Shown: positions 8,485 through 17,498, numbered from the stretch's first letter. The stretch: 42,656 nucleotides of DNA from Actinobacillus sp. (GCA_020026115.1 JAHHQY010000008.1:1-42656), one strand, 5' to 3'. The notes: generated from the letters alone by a model not told the origin. Translations and numbers: made by a program.

Positions 8485-8958
8485 ATGAAACAAAAAACGC
8501 ACTATGAATTTTGGGTGGGCTTATTTTTATTGATTGGCTTTATCGCATTCGCCTTTTTAGGTTTAAAAGTTGCAAACATTCAAGCCTTTGGTCAAGATAA
8601 AACTTATCAAGTCAGTGCAACTTTTGACAATATTGGCGGACTAAAAGTCCGTTCGCCATTAAAAATTGGTGGCGTGGTAATTGGACGCGTAACCAATATT
8701 TATTTAGACCCCGTCACTTATTTACCTACGGTCGATATTGCGATTGATGAAAAATATCATGACATTCCCGACAATAGCTCACTTTCCATTAAAACAGCCG
8801 GCTTATTAGGTGAGCAATATGTGGCTTTAAATGTGGGATTTAATGATGGCGAAAACGCCATTCTTAAAAACGGTAGCAAAATTTTAGATACCAAATCCGC
8901 TATGGTGTTGGAAGACTTAGTCGGTCAATTCCTTTACGGCGATAAAAATAAAAAATAA
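8485..8958 (+). CDS. mlaD: Phospholipid transporter substrate-binding protein MlaD (MCE domain)
   Basis: 157-residue inner-membrane-anchored periplasmic protein; homologues form a hexameric ring on MlaFE that hands phospholipid to or from MlaC. One N-terminal membrane helix (about residues 8-28) is followed by an MCE domain (about 38-115) with VSATFDNIGGLKVRSPLKIGG and GLLGEQYVAL. A good ribosome-binding site (GAAGGAA) precedes the ATG. It sits 27 bp after mlaE. Confidence 0.96.
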   Translation: MKQKTHYEFWVGLFLLIGFIAFAFLGLKVANIQAFGQDKTYQVSATFDNIGGLKVRSPLKIGGVVIGRVTNIYLDPVTYLPTVDIAIDEKYHDIPDNSSLSIKTAGLLGEQYVALNVGFNDGENAILKNGSKILDTKSAMVLEDLVGQFLYGDKNKK

Positions 8959-8971
8959 CAAGGAGTTTTTT

Positions 8972-9622
8972 ATGTTACGTTCAGCTTTTAAACATTTCAT
9001 CTCTTTTTTCGGTGCGAGTGTGCTTTTACTTTCCGCGTCTTTTGCTTCGGCGCAAGAAAACAGCAACCCTTACACCTTAATGGAACAATCTTCTGAAAAA
9101 TTATTTGGCCAAATTACCGCTGAGCAAAGCAAAATTAAAGCTGATCCTAACTATTTAAAAACGATTGTAAAAGAAACCTTAATGCCTTATGTGCATGTCA
9201 AATATGCCGGTTCTCTTGTGCTTGGTCGCCAATTAAGCACCATCAACAGCGAAGAACGTAACGCCTTTTTTAATGCGTTTGCTGAATTTATTGAGCAGGC
9301 TTACGCTCAAGCCTTAACTTTATATTCCAATCAAAAAATTGATATTGAAAAAGCCAAACCGATTAACGCAAACATTGTAAATATTAAAGTGCAAGTTATC
9401 CAAACCAATGGTGCGGCGCCAATCAATTTAAATTTCTTCTGGCGTAAAAACAGTAAATCCGGTGAATGGCAAGTTTATGATATGGCTGTTGAAGGCGTTA
9501 GTATGATTGATACTAAACGCCAAGAATGGTCACCAATTTTACGCAAAGACGGCATTAACGCATTAATTCAACAAGTAAAAAATGCGGCTAATACGCCTGT
9601 AACATTAACAAAACAAGAATAG
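8972..9622 (+). CDS. mlaC: Periplasmic phospholipid-binding protein MlaC
   Basis: 216 residues with a Sec signal peptide (hydrophobic FFGASVLLLSASFASA, cleavage after about residue 27). A Ttg2D/MlaC fold follows; it shuttles phospholipids between the MlaA-porin complex in the outer membrane and MlaD. AAGGAG precedes the ATG. The signal-peptide codons hold a copy of the dispersed repeat (TCGGTGCGA, 9009-9017), a place where residue choice is loosely constrained. The gap to mlaB is 8 bp. Confidence 0.95.
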   Translation: MLRSAFKHFISFFGASVLLLSASFASAQENSNPYTLMEQSSEKLFGQITAEQSKIKADPNYLKTIVKETLMPYVHVKYAGSLVLGRQLSTINSEERNAFFNAFAEFIEQAYAQALTLYSNQKIDIEKAKPINANIVNIKVQVIQTNGAAPINLNFFWRKNSKSGEWQVYDMAVEGVSMIDTKRQEWSPILRKDGINALIQQVKNAANTPVTLTKQE

Positions 9623-9630
9623 GTTACATT

Positions 9631-9966
9631 ATGCAATATGCCTGCCCTTTAACTTGGGATATTCAGCAAGATAATCAAAAGGTGCATTGTCGCATTCAAG
9701 GCCCTTTAAATCGTTTTACCTTAGCCCCTTTATGGCAAGCTTTAGAAAAACAAGCGTGTTTTCCACAAAATGTTCATTATGTTTGGCATTTGGATAAAAT
9801 AACCCATTTAGACAGCGCAGGCTTTGCTTTATTGTGTGATTTACTTCGTTTCGGTGAACAACAAGGCACACAATCTATTGTGGAATGTACGCCTCAAATT
9901 TTAACCCTTGCAGATCTTTTTAGCTTAACGCCTTGGCTGAAAGCTTTTTTAGCCCTTAAACAATAA
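9631..9966 (+). CDS. mlaB: STAS-domain protein MlaB
   Basis: 111-residue cytoplasmic STAS-domain subunit that binds MlaF and is needed for transporter assembly and activity. The conserved loop ITHLDSAGFALL places the key DSAG at about residues 61-64. Sequence outside this loop is poorly conserved in the family, so operon position carries much of the identification. It sits between mlaC and ibaG. Confidence 0.9.
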   Translation: MQYACPLTWDIQQDNQKVHCRIQGPLNRFTLAPLWQALEKQACFPQNVHYVWHLDKITHLDSAGFALLCDLLRFGEQQGTQSIVECTPQILTLADLFSLTPWLKAFLALKQ

Positions 9967-9976
9967 CAGGAATTTT

Positions 9977-10231
9977 ATGGATACGGCTCAAATCGAACAA
10001 ATTTTAATGGCAAACTTGCCGTTACAGGAAGTACACGTTGAAGGTCAAGACGCACATTTTAGCGTTATTGTCGTTAGCGATGAATTAGCGACGCTTTCAC
10101 GTTTAAAACAACAACAAACTATTTATGCCCCATTGATGGATCATTTTGCTTCTGGGGAAATTCACGCTTTAAGTATTCGTATGTTTAATAGTGAAAAATG
10201 GCGTGATGAACGTGGTTTAAATGGATATTAA
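9977..10231 (+). CDS. ibaG: BolA-family protein IbaG
   Basis: 84-residue BolA-like protein. The family partners with monothiol glutaredoxins and [2Fe-2S] clusters, and in E. coli ibaG is linked to acid stress. The C-terminal part HALSIRMFNSEKW matches the BolA helix-turn-strand region. Its position between mlaB and murA is the conserved enterobacterial and Pasteurellaceae order. A ribosome-binding site (AGGA) is present. Confidence 0.92.
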   Translation: MDTAQIEQILMANLPLQEVHVEGQDAHFSVIVVSDELATLSRLKQQQTIYAPLMDHFASGEIHALSIRMFNSEKWRDERGLNGY

Positions 10232-10244
10232 AAAAGGACAAACA

Positions 10245-11510
10245 ATGCAAAAATTTCGCGTATTTGGCAACACCCCATTAGAAGGTGAAGTAAAAATTTC
10301 TGGCGCTAAAAATGCCGCTTTACCTATTTTATTTGCCGCAATCTTGGCGGAAAAACCCGTCACTTTAAACAATGTGCCTGAATTGCGTGATATTGATACC
10401 GCACTAAAAATTCTGCGCCAATTCGGTATTCATGCACAACAAGAACATAACTGTGTAGAGCTTGACGCCTCTCATGTAACAAACGTTACTGCGCCTTATG
10501 ATTTAGTTAAAACCATGCGCGCAAGCATTTGGGCTTTAGCCCCTTTAGTGGCGCGTTTCCAACGTGGTCGCGTTTCTTTACCTGGGGGCTGTGCTATCGG
10601 CGCACGTCCTGTGGATATGCATATTGCAGGTTTACGCAAACTCGGCGCAGAAATTACCTTAGCCGACGGTTATGTGGAAGCCGTTGCGCCAAATGGCTTA
10701 ACCGGCGCTCATATTGTGATGGAAAAAATCAGCGTAGGCGCAACCCTTTCTGTTATGATGGCCGCAACCTTAGCTCAAGGCACGACGGTTATTGAAAATG
10801 CCGCGCGCGAGCCTGAAATTGTGGATACCGCAAACTTTTTAAATACCCTTGGCGCAAAAATCGAACAGGCTGGCAGTGATGTTATTACCATTCATGGCGT
10901 TGAACGTTTAGGCGGTGGCAAACATCACATTGTCGCTGACCGTATTGAAACCGGCACATTCTTAGTCGCAGGTGCCATTTCTGGCGGTAAAATTGTTTGT
11001 ACTCACACGAAAGCCGATACCCTCGATGCGGTTTTAGCGAAACTGCGTGAAGCGGGCGCTCAAATCAGCGTTGAAGAAGACCGCATTACCTTAGATATGC
11101 AAGGCCAACGCCCGAAAGCGGTGAATATTCGCACCTTGCCTTATCCTGGTTTTCCAACTGATATGCAAGCGCAATTTACCTTATTAAATATGGTGGCAGA
11201 AGGTACCAGCACCATTACAGAAACCATTTTTGAAAACCGCTTTATGCATATCCCTGAATTGATCCGTATGGGCGGTCGTGCTGAAATTGAAGGAAATACA
11301 GCGATTTGTCATGGCGTTGAAAAACTCTCTGGCGCCGAAGTAATGGCGACGGATTTACGCGCAAGCATTAGCTTAGTTTTGGCGGGCTGTATTGCCAATG
11401 GCGAAACCGTTGTCGATCGTATTTATCATATTGATCGTGGTTACGAGCATATTGAAGATAAACTTCGTGCTTTAGGTGCGAAAATTGAACGCTTCTCTGT
11501 TGAAGATTGA
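10245..11510 (+). CDS. murA: UDP-N-acetylglucosamine 1-carboxyvinyltransferase MurA
   Basis: First committed step of peptidoglycan synthesis: transfers enolpyruvate from PEP to UDP-GlcNAc in the cytoplasm. It is 421 residues from the ATG at 10245, chosen because AAAGGAC lies 5-10 bases upstream and the product begins MQKFRVFGNTPLEGEV. The in-frame ATG at 10221 would overlap ibaG and add eight unconserved residues. The catalytic loop LPGGCAIGARP puts the fosfomycin-target cysteine at about 116, and the substrate Lys-Asn pair is GAKNAALP (20-27). Last gene of the mla run. Confidence 0.97.
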   Translation: MQKFRVFGNTPLEGEVKISGAKNAALPILFAAILAEKPVTLNNVPELRDIDTALKILRQFGIHAQQEHNCVELDASHVTNVTAPYDLVKTMRASIWALAPLVARFQRGRVSLPGGCAIGARPVDMHIAGLRKLGAEITLADGYVEAVAPNGLTGAHIVMEKISVGATLSVMMAATLAQGTTVIENAAREPEIVDTANFLNTLGAKIEQAGSDVITIHGVERLGGGKHHIVADRIETGTFLVAGAISGGKIVCTHTKADTLDAVLAKLREAGAQISVEEDRITLDMQGQRPKAVNIRTLPYPGFPTDMQAQFTLLNMVAEGTSTITETIFENRFMHIPELIRMGGRAEIEGNTAICHGVEKLSGAEVMATDLRASISLVLAGCIANGETVVDRIYHIDRGYEHIEDKLRALGAKIERFSVED

Positions 11511-11514
11511 TCAT

Positions 11515-11541
11515 AAAAGCGCGCTTTCGGCGCGTTTTTTT
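11515..11541 (+). terminator. Rho-independent terminator of murA
   Basis: CGCGC (11520-11524) pairs with GCGCG (11530-11534) around TTTCG, followed by seven T's. The loop and right arm contain TCGGCGCG, which is one base short of the dispersed element. Confidence 0.85.
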
Positions 11542-11554
11542 ATGCCTTAAAATA

Positions 11555-11574
11555 ACTCGCACCGAATTTTTGCC
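11555..11574 (+). repeat. Dispersed TCGCRCCGA element, murA-cysQ gap
   Basis: The copy closest to consensus in the window: ACTCGCACCGA, then A, a T5 run and GCC. It is intergenic, about 15 bases past the murA terminator. Confidence 0.75.
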
Positions 11575-11677
11575 TTTTCATCAAAAACACAAGCAAATTG
11601 ATGTTTTTGTGTTATGCTACTGCGTGTTTTTTCATCTTATTTAAGTTTCTAAACTTTTTTTGGATAAGGAGGACTTC

Positions 11678-12517
11678 TTGGTAGTTAATCAAACACTTAT
11701 ATCGCAAGTTTTAGCGATTGCTGAAGAAGCGGGAAAGATTATTTTGCATTTTTATTCTCGCAATGTTGCGGTAAGGCAAAAAAGCGACCACACGCCTGTT
11801 ACGGATGCCGATCTTTTTGTTAGCCAATTTTTAATTCAAGAATTACAAAAATTAACGCCTGAACTGCCTGTTTTGTCGGAAGAATGTTGCCAAATTTCAT
11901 TAGAAGAACGCCAAAATTGGCCCGCTTATTGGTTGGTTGATCCTTTAGATGGCACGCAACAATTTATCAATCGCACAGGGCAATTTGGCATCTTAATTAC
12001 TCTTTTGGAAAAAACACCGCAAGGTTTTCAGCCTATTTTTGGGGTCATTCATGCGCCCATTGCTCAACAATCTTTTTTCGCCCACCAACAAGGCGGGGCC
12101 TTTAAAAAAACTCAGCAAGATGTTGTGCCTTTAACTTGTCAAAAGTTAAACCCTGCTCTACCTATTAAAATTGCCGTCAGTTCTTCTTCCACAGAAAAAA
12201 AATTACGCACTTTGCTCAATCCGCATTTTCAATATGAATTTATTCAATATGGCTCAAGCGGTTTAAAATCTGCTTTAGTCGCGGACAACCAAGCGCATTG
12301 CTATGTGCGTATTGGTAAAACAGGTGAATGGGATACTGCGCCTGCGGAAATTATTTTGCGAGAAAAACAAGGGCGAGTATTTGATTTTTCAACCCATCAT
12401 TTTTCCCTTACGCCTTTAACCTATAATCAACGGGAAAGTTTAATTAATCCTGATTTTGTGATGCTTGGTGATGACCATCCATTATGGCGCGAGATTTTTA
12501 CCCCTTTTGCAGAGTAA
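11678..12517 (+). CDS. cysQ: 3'(2'),5'-bisphosphate nucleotidase CysQ
   Basis: Inositol-monophosphatase-fold, Mg2+-dependent phosphatase that converts 3'-phosphoadenosine 5'-phosphate to AMP during sulphate assimilation. Metal-site motifs are LSEE (67-69 region), VDPLDGTQQF (from about residue 87) and GEWDTAPAE further on. I start at the TTG at 11678 because a near-perfect AAGGAGG (11666-11672) stands five bases before it. An upstream in-frame TTG at 11660 would place that site inside the gene. This gives 279 residues; no suitable ATG is nearby. Adjacent to zwf but with its own 108-bp gap. Confidence 0.9.
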   Translation: MVVNQTLISQVLAIAEEAGKIILHFYSRNVAVRQKSDHTPVTDADLFVSQFLIQELQKLTPELPVLSEECCQISLEERQNWPAYWLVDPLDGTQQFINRTGQFGILITLLEKTPQGFQPIFGVIHAPIAQQSFFAHQQGGAFKKTQQDVVPLTCQKLNPALPIKIAVSSSSTEKKLRTLLNPHFQYEFIQYGSSGLKSALVADNQAHCYVRIGKTGEWDTAPAEIILREKQGRVFDFSTHHFSLTPLTYNQRESLINPDFVMLGDDHPLWREIFTPFAE

Positions 12518-12625
12518 CTAAGCAATATGGCTAAACTGTTGCAATAATTTATATTATCTATTGTTAATTTTTGCTAAATCAGCTTATGATACGCGCTCTT
12601 AATTAACATCGATAAAGAATAAAAT

Positions 12626-14110
12626 ATGAAAACAGAAGCAACATCTATTGTAATTTTCGGTGCCTCAGGGGATTTAACTCACCGTAAACTTATTCCTGCC
12701 TTATTTAATTTATATAAACTTGGGCGTTTAGACGAACACTTTTCTGTGCTTGGCGTTGCACGTTCTGCTTTAAATGATGAGAGCTTTCGCGCCAAAATGC
12801 GCCAAGCCTTAATTAAAAGCGAAAATGCCAGTGGCGAAATTTTAGATAATTTTTGCCAACATTTATATTATCAAGCCATCAATACCGCTGATGCGGAAGA
12901 TTACGCAAAATTAACGCCTCGTTTAAATGCCTTACATGAAAAATATCAAACGCACGGCAATACCCTTTATTACCTTTCTACGCCACCTAGCTTATATGGC
13001 ATTATTCCTGAATGTTTAGCAGCTCAAGGCTTAAACAGCGAACATCACGGTTGGAAACGTATTATTGTGGAAAAACCTTTTGGTTATGATACGGAATCTG
13101 CTAAGGCTTTAGATATTCAAATTCATCGCTTTTTTGAAGAACATCAAATTTATCGTATCGACCATTATCTTGGCAAAGAAACGGTACAAAATTTATTAGT
13201 TTTACGTTTTTCTAATGGTATGTTTGAACCTTTATGGAATCGTAATTTTATTGATTATATTGAAATAACGGGCGCTGAAACCTTAGGGGTTGAAGAGCGC
13301 GGTGGCTATTACGATGGTTCAGGTGCTGTTCGTGATATGTTCCAAAACCATTTATTACAAGTCATGGCGATGATTGCGATGGAACCGCCTGCTATCATCA
13401 ATGCGGACTCTATGCGTGATGAAGTGGCGAAAGTCTTACATTCTTTACACCCTTTAACACAAGAAGACTTAAAAAATAATTTAGTTTTAGCTCAATACAC
13501 GGCAGGCAAAATTAACGGTCAAGAAGTAAAAGGTTATTTAGAAGAAAAAGGCGTACCTGCTGATTCTGCCACAGAAACCTTTATGGCTTTACGTTGCCAA
13601 ATCGACAACTGGCGTTGGGCGGGCGTGCCTTTTTATGTGCGCACGGGAAAACGCTTACCGGCTCGCGTAACAGAAGTGGTTATTCATTTTAAAACTACGC
13701 CACACCCTGTTTTCAGCCAAAATGCGCCTGAAAATAAATTGATTATTCGCATTCAGCCTGATGAAGGAATTTCGATGCGCTTTGGTCTGAAAAAACCAGG
13801 TGCCGGCTTTGAAGCAAAAGAAGTTTCGATGGATTTTCGCTATGCCGATTTAGCGCAACCTAGCTTATTAACTTCTTACGATCGCTTACTTTTAGATGCT
13901 ATTCGCGGTGATGCGACCTTATTTGCCCGTACGGATGCCGTACATGCTTGCTGGAAATATGTCCAACCGATTTTAGACTATAAAGCAAACCGCGGTCGTA
14001 TTTACGAATACGAAGTGGATACTTGGGGGCCGAAAGAAGCCGATAAACTTATCGCAAAAACAGGGCGCGTATGGCGTAAACCTGTTGGTTGTATGAAGAA
14101 AAAAGTGTAA
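12626..14110 (+). CDS. zwf: Glucose-6-phosphate 1-dehydrogenase Zwf
   Basis: Oxidises glucose-6-phosphate to 6-phosphogluconolactone with NADP+, the entry to the oxidative pentose-phosphate path. It has 494 residues, typical length. The dinucleotide-binding GASGDLTHRKLIPAL is at about 12-26 and the active-site signature RIDHYLGKE at 176-184. Ten bases separate it from pgl and 67 bases lie between pgl and gnd, so the three-step pathway is contiguous. Confidence 0.98.
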   Translation: MKTEATSIVIFGASGDLTHRKLIPALFNLYKLGRLDEHFSVLGVARSALNDESFRAKMRQALIKSENASGEILDNFCQHLYYQAINTADAEDYAKLTPRLNALHEKYQTHGNTLYYLSTPPSLYGIIPECLAAQGLNSEHHGWKRIIVEKPFGYDTESAKALDIQIHRFFEEHQIYRIDHYLGKETVQNLLVLRFSNGMFEPLWNRNFIDYIEITGAETLGVEERGGYYDGSGAVRDMFQNHLLQVMAMIAMEPPAIINADSMRDEVAKVLHSLHPLTQEDLKNNLVLAQYTAGKINGQEVKGYLEEKGVPADSATETFMALRCQIDNWRWAGVPFYVRTGKRLPARVTEVVIHFKTTPHPVFSQNAPENKLIIRIQPDEGISMRFGLKKPGAGFEAKEVSMDFRYADLAQPSLLTSYDRLLLDAIRGDATLFARTDAVHACWKYVQPILDYKANRGRIYEYEVDTWGPKEADKLIAKTGRVWRKPVGCMKKKV

Positions 14111-14119
14111 GGAACCTTA

Positions 14120-14824
14120 ATGCAACATATTGAAATCTTCCCGACGGCACAATGTGCTGTCGAAAAAATTGCGAGCGATTTTCTCACTTACAGTTTAGAA
14201 AATCGCCCCGTGCATATTTCACTTTCTGGTGGCAGTACACCTAAATTACTGTTTCAAACCTTAGCCCAAATGCCGTGGAAAGAGAAAATTCAATGGCAAA
14301 ATTTACATTTTTGGTGGGGTGATGAACGTATGGTCGCACCTTTGCACCCTGAAAGTAATTTTGGTGAAGTGCAAAAATTATTATTCGATCATATTGCGAT
14401 CCCTTTAGAAAATATTCATCGCATTCAAGGCGAAGCTGAACCTAAACAGGAATTAGCGCGCTTTGAACAAGCACTTCGCACCGAAATTTCCGACTTAGCC
14501 TTTGATTGGATTATTCTTGGTATGGGCGATGATGGGCATACGGCTTCGCTTTTCCCTGGAAAAACGGACTACCAAGACAAACATCTTGCTTGCCTTGCCA
14601 AACATCCACAAACAGGCCAACTCCGTATTTCTAAAACCGCCTTTTTATTACGCAAAGCCAAACGCATAACCTTTTTAGTCACTGGCGAGAAAAAAGCGGA
14701 TATTTTAGCAGAAATTCAACAAAATCAACCCGCAGTCCAACACTACCCTGTTGCTCATATTCAAGCTGAAAATGGTCACACAGAATGGTACCTCGATAAA
14801 GCTGCTGCAAAAAAATTAAAATAA
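14120..14824 (+). CDS. pgl: 6-phosphogluconolactonase Pgl (DevB type)
   Basis: Hydrolyses 6-phosphogluconolactone to 6-phosphogluconate, the second step between Zwf and Gnd. The 234-residue protein carries the phosphate-binding SGGSTPK (36-42), the WWGDERMV strand (about 65-72) and GMGDDGHTASLFPG (134-147), all characteristic of the DevB/SOL family and not of the beta-propeller YbhE type. TAAGGAA precedes the ATG. A dispersed-repeat copy is at 14476-14484. Confidence 0.96.
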   Translation: MQHIEIFPTAQCAVEKIASDFLTYSLENRPVHISLSGGSTPKLLFQTLAQMPWKEKIQWQNLHFWWGDERMVAPLHPESNFGEVQKLLFDHIAIPLENIHRIQGEAEPKQELARFEQALRTEISDLAFDWIILGMGDDGHTASLFPGKTDYQDKHLACLAKHPQTGQLRISKTAFLLRKAKRITFLVTGEKKADILAEIQQNQPAVQHYPVAHIQAENGHTEWYLDKAAAKKLK

Positions 14825-14829
14825 CCCTC

Positions 14830-14852
14830 TCGGCGCTCTCGCGCCGAAATTT
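14830..14852 (+). repeat. Small palindrome with a dispersed-element copy, pgl-gnd gap
   Basis: TCGGCGC (14830-14836), loop TCTC, GCGCCGA (14841-14847), then AATTT. The right half is a full TCGCGCCGA copy at 14839-14847; the left half is an incomplete inverted copy. It could form a short hairpin, but there is no strong T-run, so termination is doubtful. Confidence 0.6.
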
Positions 14853-14891
14853 GGTTTAAAGATTAAAAAAACACTTTCACAGGAGAAAAAT

Positions 14892-16349
14892 ATGACAACA
14901 GCAAAAGGTGATATTGGCGTTATCGGTTTGGCGGTAATGGGTCAAAACCTTATTTTAAATATGAATGACCACAATTTTACGGTGGTTGCCTATAACCGCA
15001 CGACCAGTAAAGTGGACGATTTTTTAAATGGTGCAGGAAAAGGCACTAATATTATTGGCGCTTATTCTTTAGAAGATTTAGTGAACAAGCTCAAAGCCCC
15101 GCGTAAAATTATGTTAATGGTTCGCGCAGGCGAGGTCGTAGATGATTTTATTAACGCTTTGGTACCTCTTTTAGATAAGGGCGATATTATTATTGATGGC
15201 GGTAACTCGAACTATCCTGACACGAACCGCCGAGTGCAAGAACTGAGCGCAAAAGGCATTCGCTTTGTTGGTACGGGCGTTTCTGGTGGTGAAGAAGGCG
15301 CGCGTTTTGGGCCGTCTATTATGCCTGGTGGTAATCAAGAAGCATGGGAATATGTGAAACCTATTTTACAGGCGATTTCAGCGAAAACCGATAAAGGTGA
15401 ACCTTGTTGCGATTGGGTTGGCAAAGAAGGCGCTGGGCATTTTGTAAAAATGGTGCATAACGGTATTGAATATGGCGATATGCAATTAATTTGTGAAGCA
15501 TACCAATTCTTAAAAGAAGGCTTAGGCTTAAGCTATGCGCAAATGCAAGAGATTTTCAGCGAATGGAAAAACACCGAATTAGACAGTTATCTTATTGATA
15601 TTACAACGGATATTCTTGGTCATAAGGACACCGATGGCCAACCTTTGGTGGAAAAAATTCTTGATACCGCAGGCCAAAAAGGAACGGGAAAATGGACCGG
15701 TATTAATGCCCTCGATTTCGGCGTGCCTTTAACGTTAATTACAGAATCTGTTTTTGCTCGCTGTGTTTCTGCTTTAAAAAATCAACGCACGGATATGGCG
15801 CAATTATTTGATAAAAAAGTTTTCGCCATAGACGGGGATAAAAAAGAATGGATTGAAGCATTACGCCAAGCTTTATTAGCCTCAAAAATTATTTCTTATG
15901 CGCAAGGCTTTATGCTTATTCGTGAAGCTTCTGAAACTTTCGGTTGGGATATTAACTATGGCGCTACCGCTCTTTTATGGCGTGAAGGTTGTATTATTCG
16001 TTCGGCGTTTTTAGGTAATATTCGTGATGCTTATGAAAATAACCCTGAGTTAATTTTCCTTGGTGCAGATCCTTACTTTAAAAACATTTTAGAAAATGCG
16101 ATGGCTAACTGGCGCAAAGTGGTGGCTAAATCAATTGAAGTAGGAATTCCAATGCCATGTATGGCTTCTGCAATTACTTTCCTTGATGGCTACACCAGCG
16201 CACGTTTGCCTGCTAACTTACTGCAAGCGCAACGTGATTATTTCGGCGCGCATACTTACGAGCGTACGGATAAAGCGCGCGGTGAATTTTTCCATACAAA
16301 CTGGACAGGTCGTGGCGGAGATACCGCATCAACCACTTATGATGTTTAA
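14892..16349 (+). CDS. gnd: 6-phosphogluconate dehydrogenase (decarboxylating) Gnd
   Basis: Oxidatively decarboxylates 6-phosphogluconate to ribulose-5-phosphate with NADP+. In 485 residues the N-terminal Rossmann motif GVIGLAVMGQNLILN, the NRTTSK segment that binds the cofactor phosphate, GTGVSGGEEGARFGPSIMPGG (about 127-147) and KMVHNGIEYGDMQ identify the family. A strong ribosome-binding site (AGGAG) precedes the ATG. It is the last gene of the zwf-pgl-gnd group and ends at a clear terminator. Confidence 0.98.
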   Translation: MTTAKGDIGVIGLAVMGQNLILNMNDHNFTVVAYNRTTSKVDDFLNGAGKGTNIIGAYSLEDLVNKLKAPRKIMLMVRAGEVVDDFINALVPLLDKGDIIIDGGNSNYPDTNRRVQELSAKGIRFVGTGVSGGEEGARFGPSIMPGGNQEAWEYVKPILQAISAKTDKGEPCCDWVGKEGAGHFVKMVHNGIEYGDMQLICEAYQFLKEGLGLSYAQMQEIFSEWKNTELDSYLIDITTDILGHKDTDGQPLVEKILDTAGQKGTGKWTGINALDFGVPLTLITESVFARCVSALKNQRTDMAQLFDKKVFAIDGDKKEWIEALRQALLASKIISYAQGFMLIREASETFGWDINYGATALLWREGCIIRSAFLGNIRDAYENNPELIFLGADPYFKNILENAMANWRKVVAKSIEVGIPMPCMASAITFLDGYTSARLPANLLQAQRDYFGAHTYERTDKARGEFFHTNWTGRGGDTASTTYDV

Positions 16350-16384
16350 TTAAAGGAACTTCGTTTTCTTTTAGTAAAAAGATC

Positions 16385-16416
16385 AAGGGGGAAAGCCTAG
16401 CTTTTCCCCTTTTTTA
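16385..16416 (+). terminator. Rho-independent terminator of gnd
   Basis: GGGGGAAAGC (16387-16396) pairs with GCTTTTCCCC (16400-16409), including one G-T pair, over a three-base loop; seven T's follow. Confidence 0.9.
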
Positions 16417-16434
16417 TTTATCTTGCTTTTAAAC

Positions 16435-16466
16435 AAAAAAAAAACCGCTGAAAATTCAGCGGTTTT
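16435..16466 (-). terminator. Rho-independent terminator of the downstream porin gene
   Basis: Read on minus, AAAACCGCTGAA and its perfect complement form a tight hairpin followed by a run of ten T's (plus-strand A's 16435-16444). The same hairpin and run recur after the second porin at the same offset from the stop codon. Confidence 0.92.
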
Positions 16467-16490
16467 AAATTTAATTCTTACTAACTTAAA

Positions 16491-17486
16491 TTAGAAGAAT
16501 ACGCGTAAACCTGCGTAGTATCCGTTGTTACGTTTTTTATCATCAACTTTTTTAGTTGCGTATTCAACGTAAGTTTGAACGTTTTTAGCTACTTGGTAGT
16601 GAGAACCTAAAGTGATTGCTTTAGTTTTTTCATCTTCTTTTTTAGCGTGAGTATAAACTGCGTATACGTCAACTGGTTCAGCTACTTGGTAAGTAGTTGC
16701 TAAAGAGTAAGCTTTAACTTTTACATCTTTATCAAATGATGTTAATTTACCATCTGAATTGTGTTCGCCGTAACCTTTACCTTGAGAATAGTCTACTGCG
16801 AAACCAAAGTCAGCATAGTTAACACCTGCAGCTAAACCCCAAATTTTGTTTCTTTCAGTTTTGTTGATATTAGCGTAATCCATACGAGCTACAGAGTATA
16901 ACGCATGTGCATTAACGCCTAAACCATCAAAGTCATTTTCATATTTTGCTAATAATTGGTAAGCATTTGCATTTTCTGCTTCATCATTTGCATCTGTTGC
17001 AAAAGTGTAAGAAGTTTCGAAACCAAAGCCTGCGAAGTTAGCGCTTTCAAATTTAACAACTTTCTTACCGTCAGTATCAAGACCAGTTGCATCATTAACA
17101 GAGTAACCTTGTTCTGTTGGATCTGCTAATTTGAAGTTATCGCCTGCTGTGGTGGTTTTACCGAATACTAATGTACCCACGCCATCTGCAGCTAAACCTG
17201 CGTATAAACGTTTAGTTTTGATACCGTTACCGAAATCAGCATCAGATGGACGAACTTCGATGTAACCTAATGCTTTTAAGCCTTCACCGATTTCTTGAGA
17301 GAATTTAACTTTTACACGTGAACCATCGTTTTGTAAATCAGCGCGGTGGTCTGTTAATTTGTTTAACATAACACGTACAGAACCGTTGATATCAACTTTA
17401 GTGCCGTCTTGATTATAAACAGTTGCTGCGTTTGCAGATGTTGCTGCTAATGCTGCAACAGATAAAGCTACGAGAGTTTTTTTCAT
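16491..17486 (-). CDS. Outer-membrane porin, OmpP2/OmpH family (copy 1)
   Basis: Trimeric beta-barrel general porin of the Pasteurellaceae type. The 331 residues begin with a Sec signal peptide (MKKTLVALSVAALAATSANA, cleaved after residue 20), then TVYNQDGTKVDINGSVRV. It ends in the aromatic YAGLRVFF needed for BAM recognition. The ATG at 17486 follows AAAGGAAT; an in-frame extension upstream to 17525 encodes no signal sequence and is rejected. Codon use is that of a highly expressed gene. It is a tandem paralogue of the gene at 17908-18921: the first ~80 residues are identical and the rest diverges mainly in loop-like stretches. Which named porin it corresponds to cannot be fixed from sequence alone. 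Confidence 0.93.
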   Translation of the reverse strand: MKKTLVALSVAALAATSANAATVYNQDGTKVDINGSVRVMLNKLTDHRADLQNDGSRVKVKFSQEIGEGLKALGYIEVRPSDADFGNGIKTKRLYAGLAADGVGTLVFGKTTTAGDNFKLADPTEQGYSVNDATGLDTDGKKVVKFESANFAGFGFETSYTFATDANDEAENANAYQLLAKYENDFDGLGVNAHALYSVARMDYANINKTERNKIWGLAAGVNYADFGFAVDYSQGKGYGEHNSDGKLTSFDKDVKVKAYSLATTYQVAEPVDVYAVYTHAKKEDEKTKAITLGSHYQVAKNVQTYVEYATKKVDDKKRNNGYYAGLRVFF

Positions 17487-17498
17487 AATTTCATTCCT
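17240..17498 (-). repeat. 259-bp block identical to 18675-18933
   Basis: Covers the ribosome-binding region and first ~83 codons of porin copy 1. I compared it base by base with the block in copy 2 and found no difference; divergence starts immediately at both ends. Marks recent duplication or gene conversion. Confidence 0.93.

Noticed and set aside
17281..17300. TTCACCGATTTCTTG in both porins, superficially like the element
   Set aside because: Lacks the TCGC half; both copies come from the duplicated porin block.
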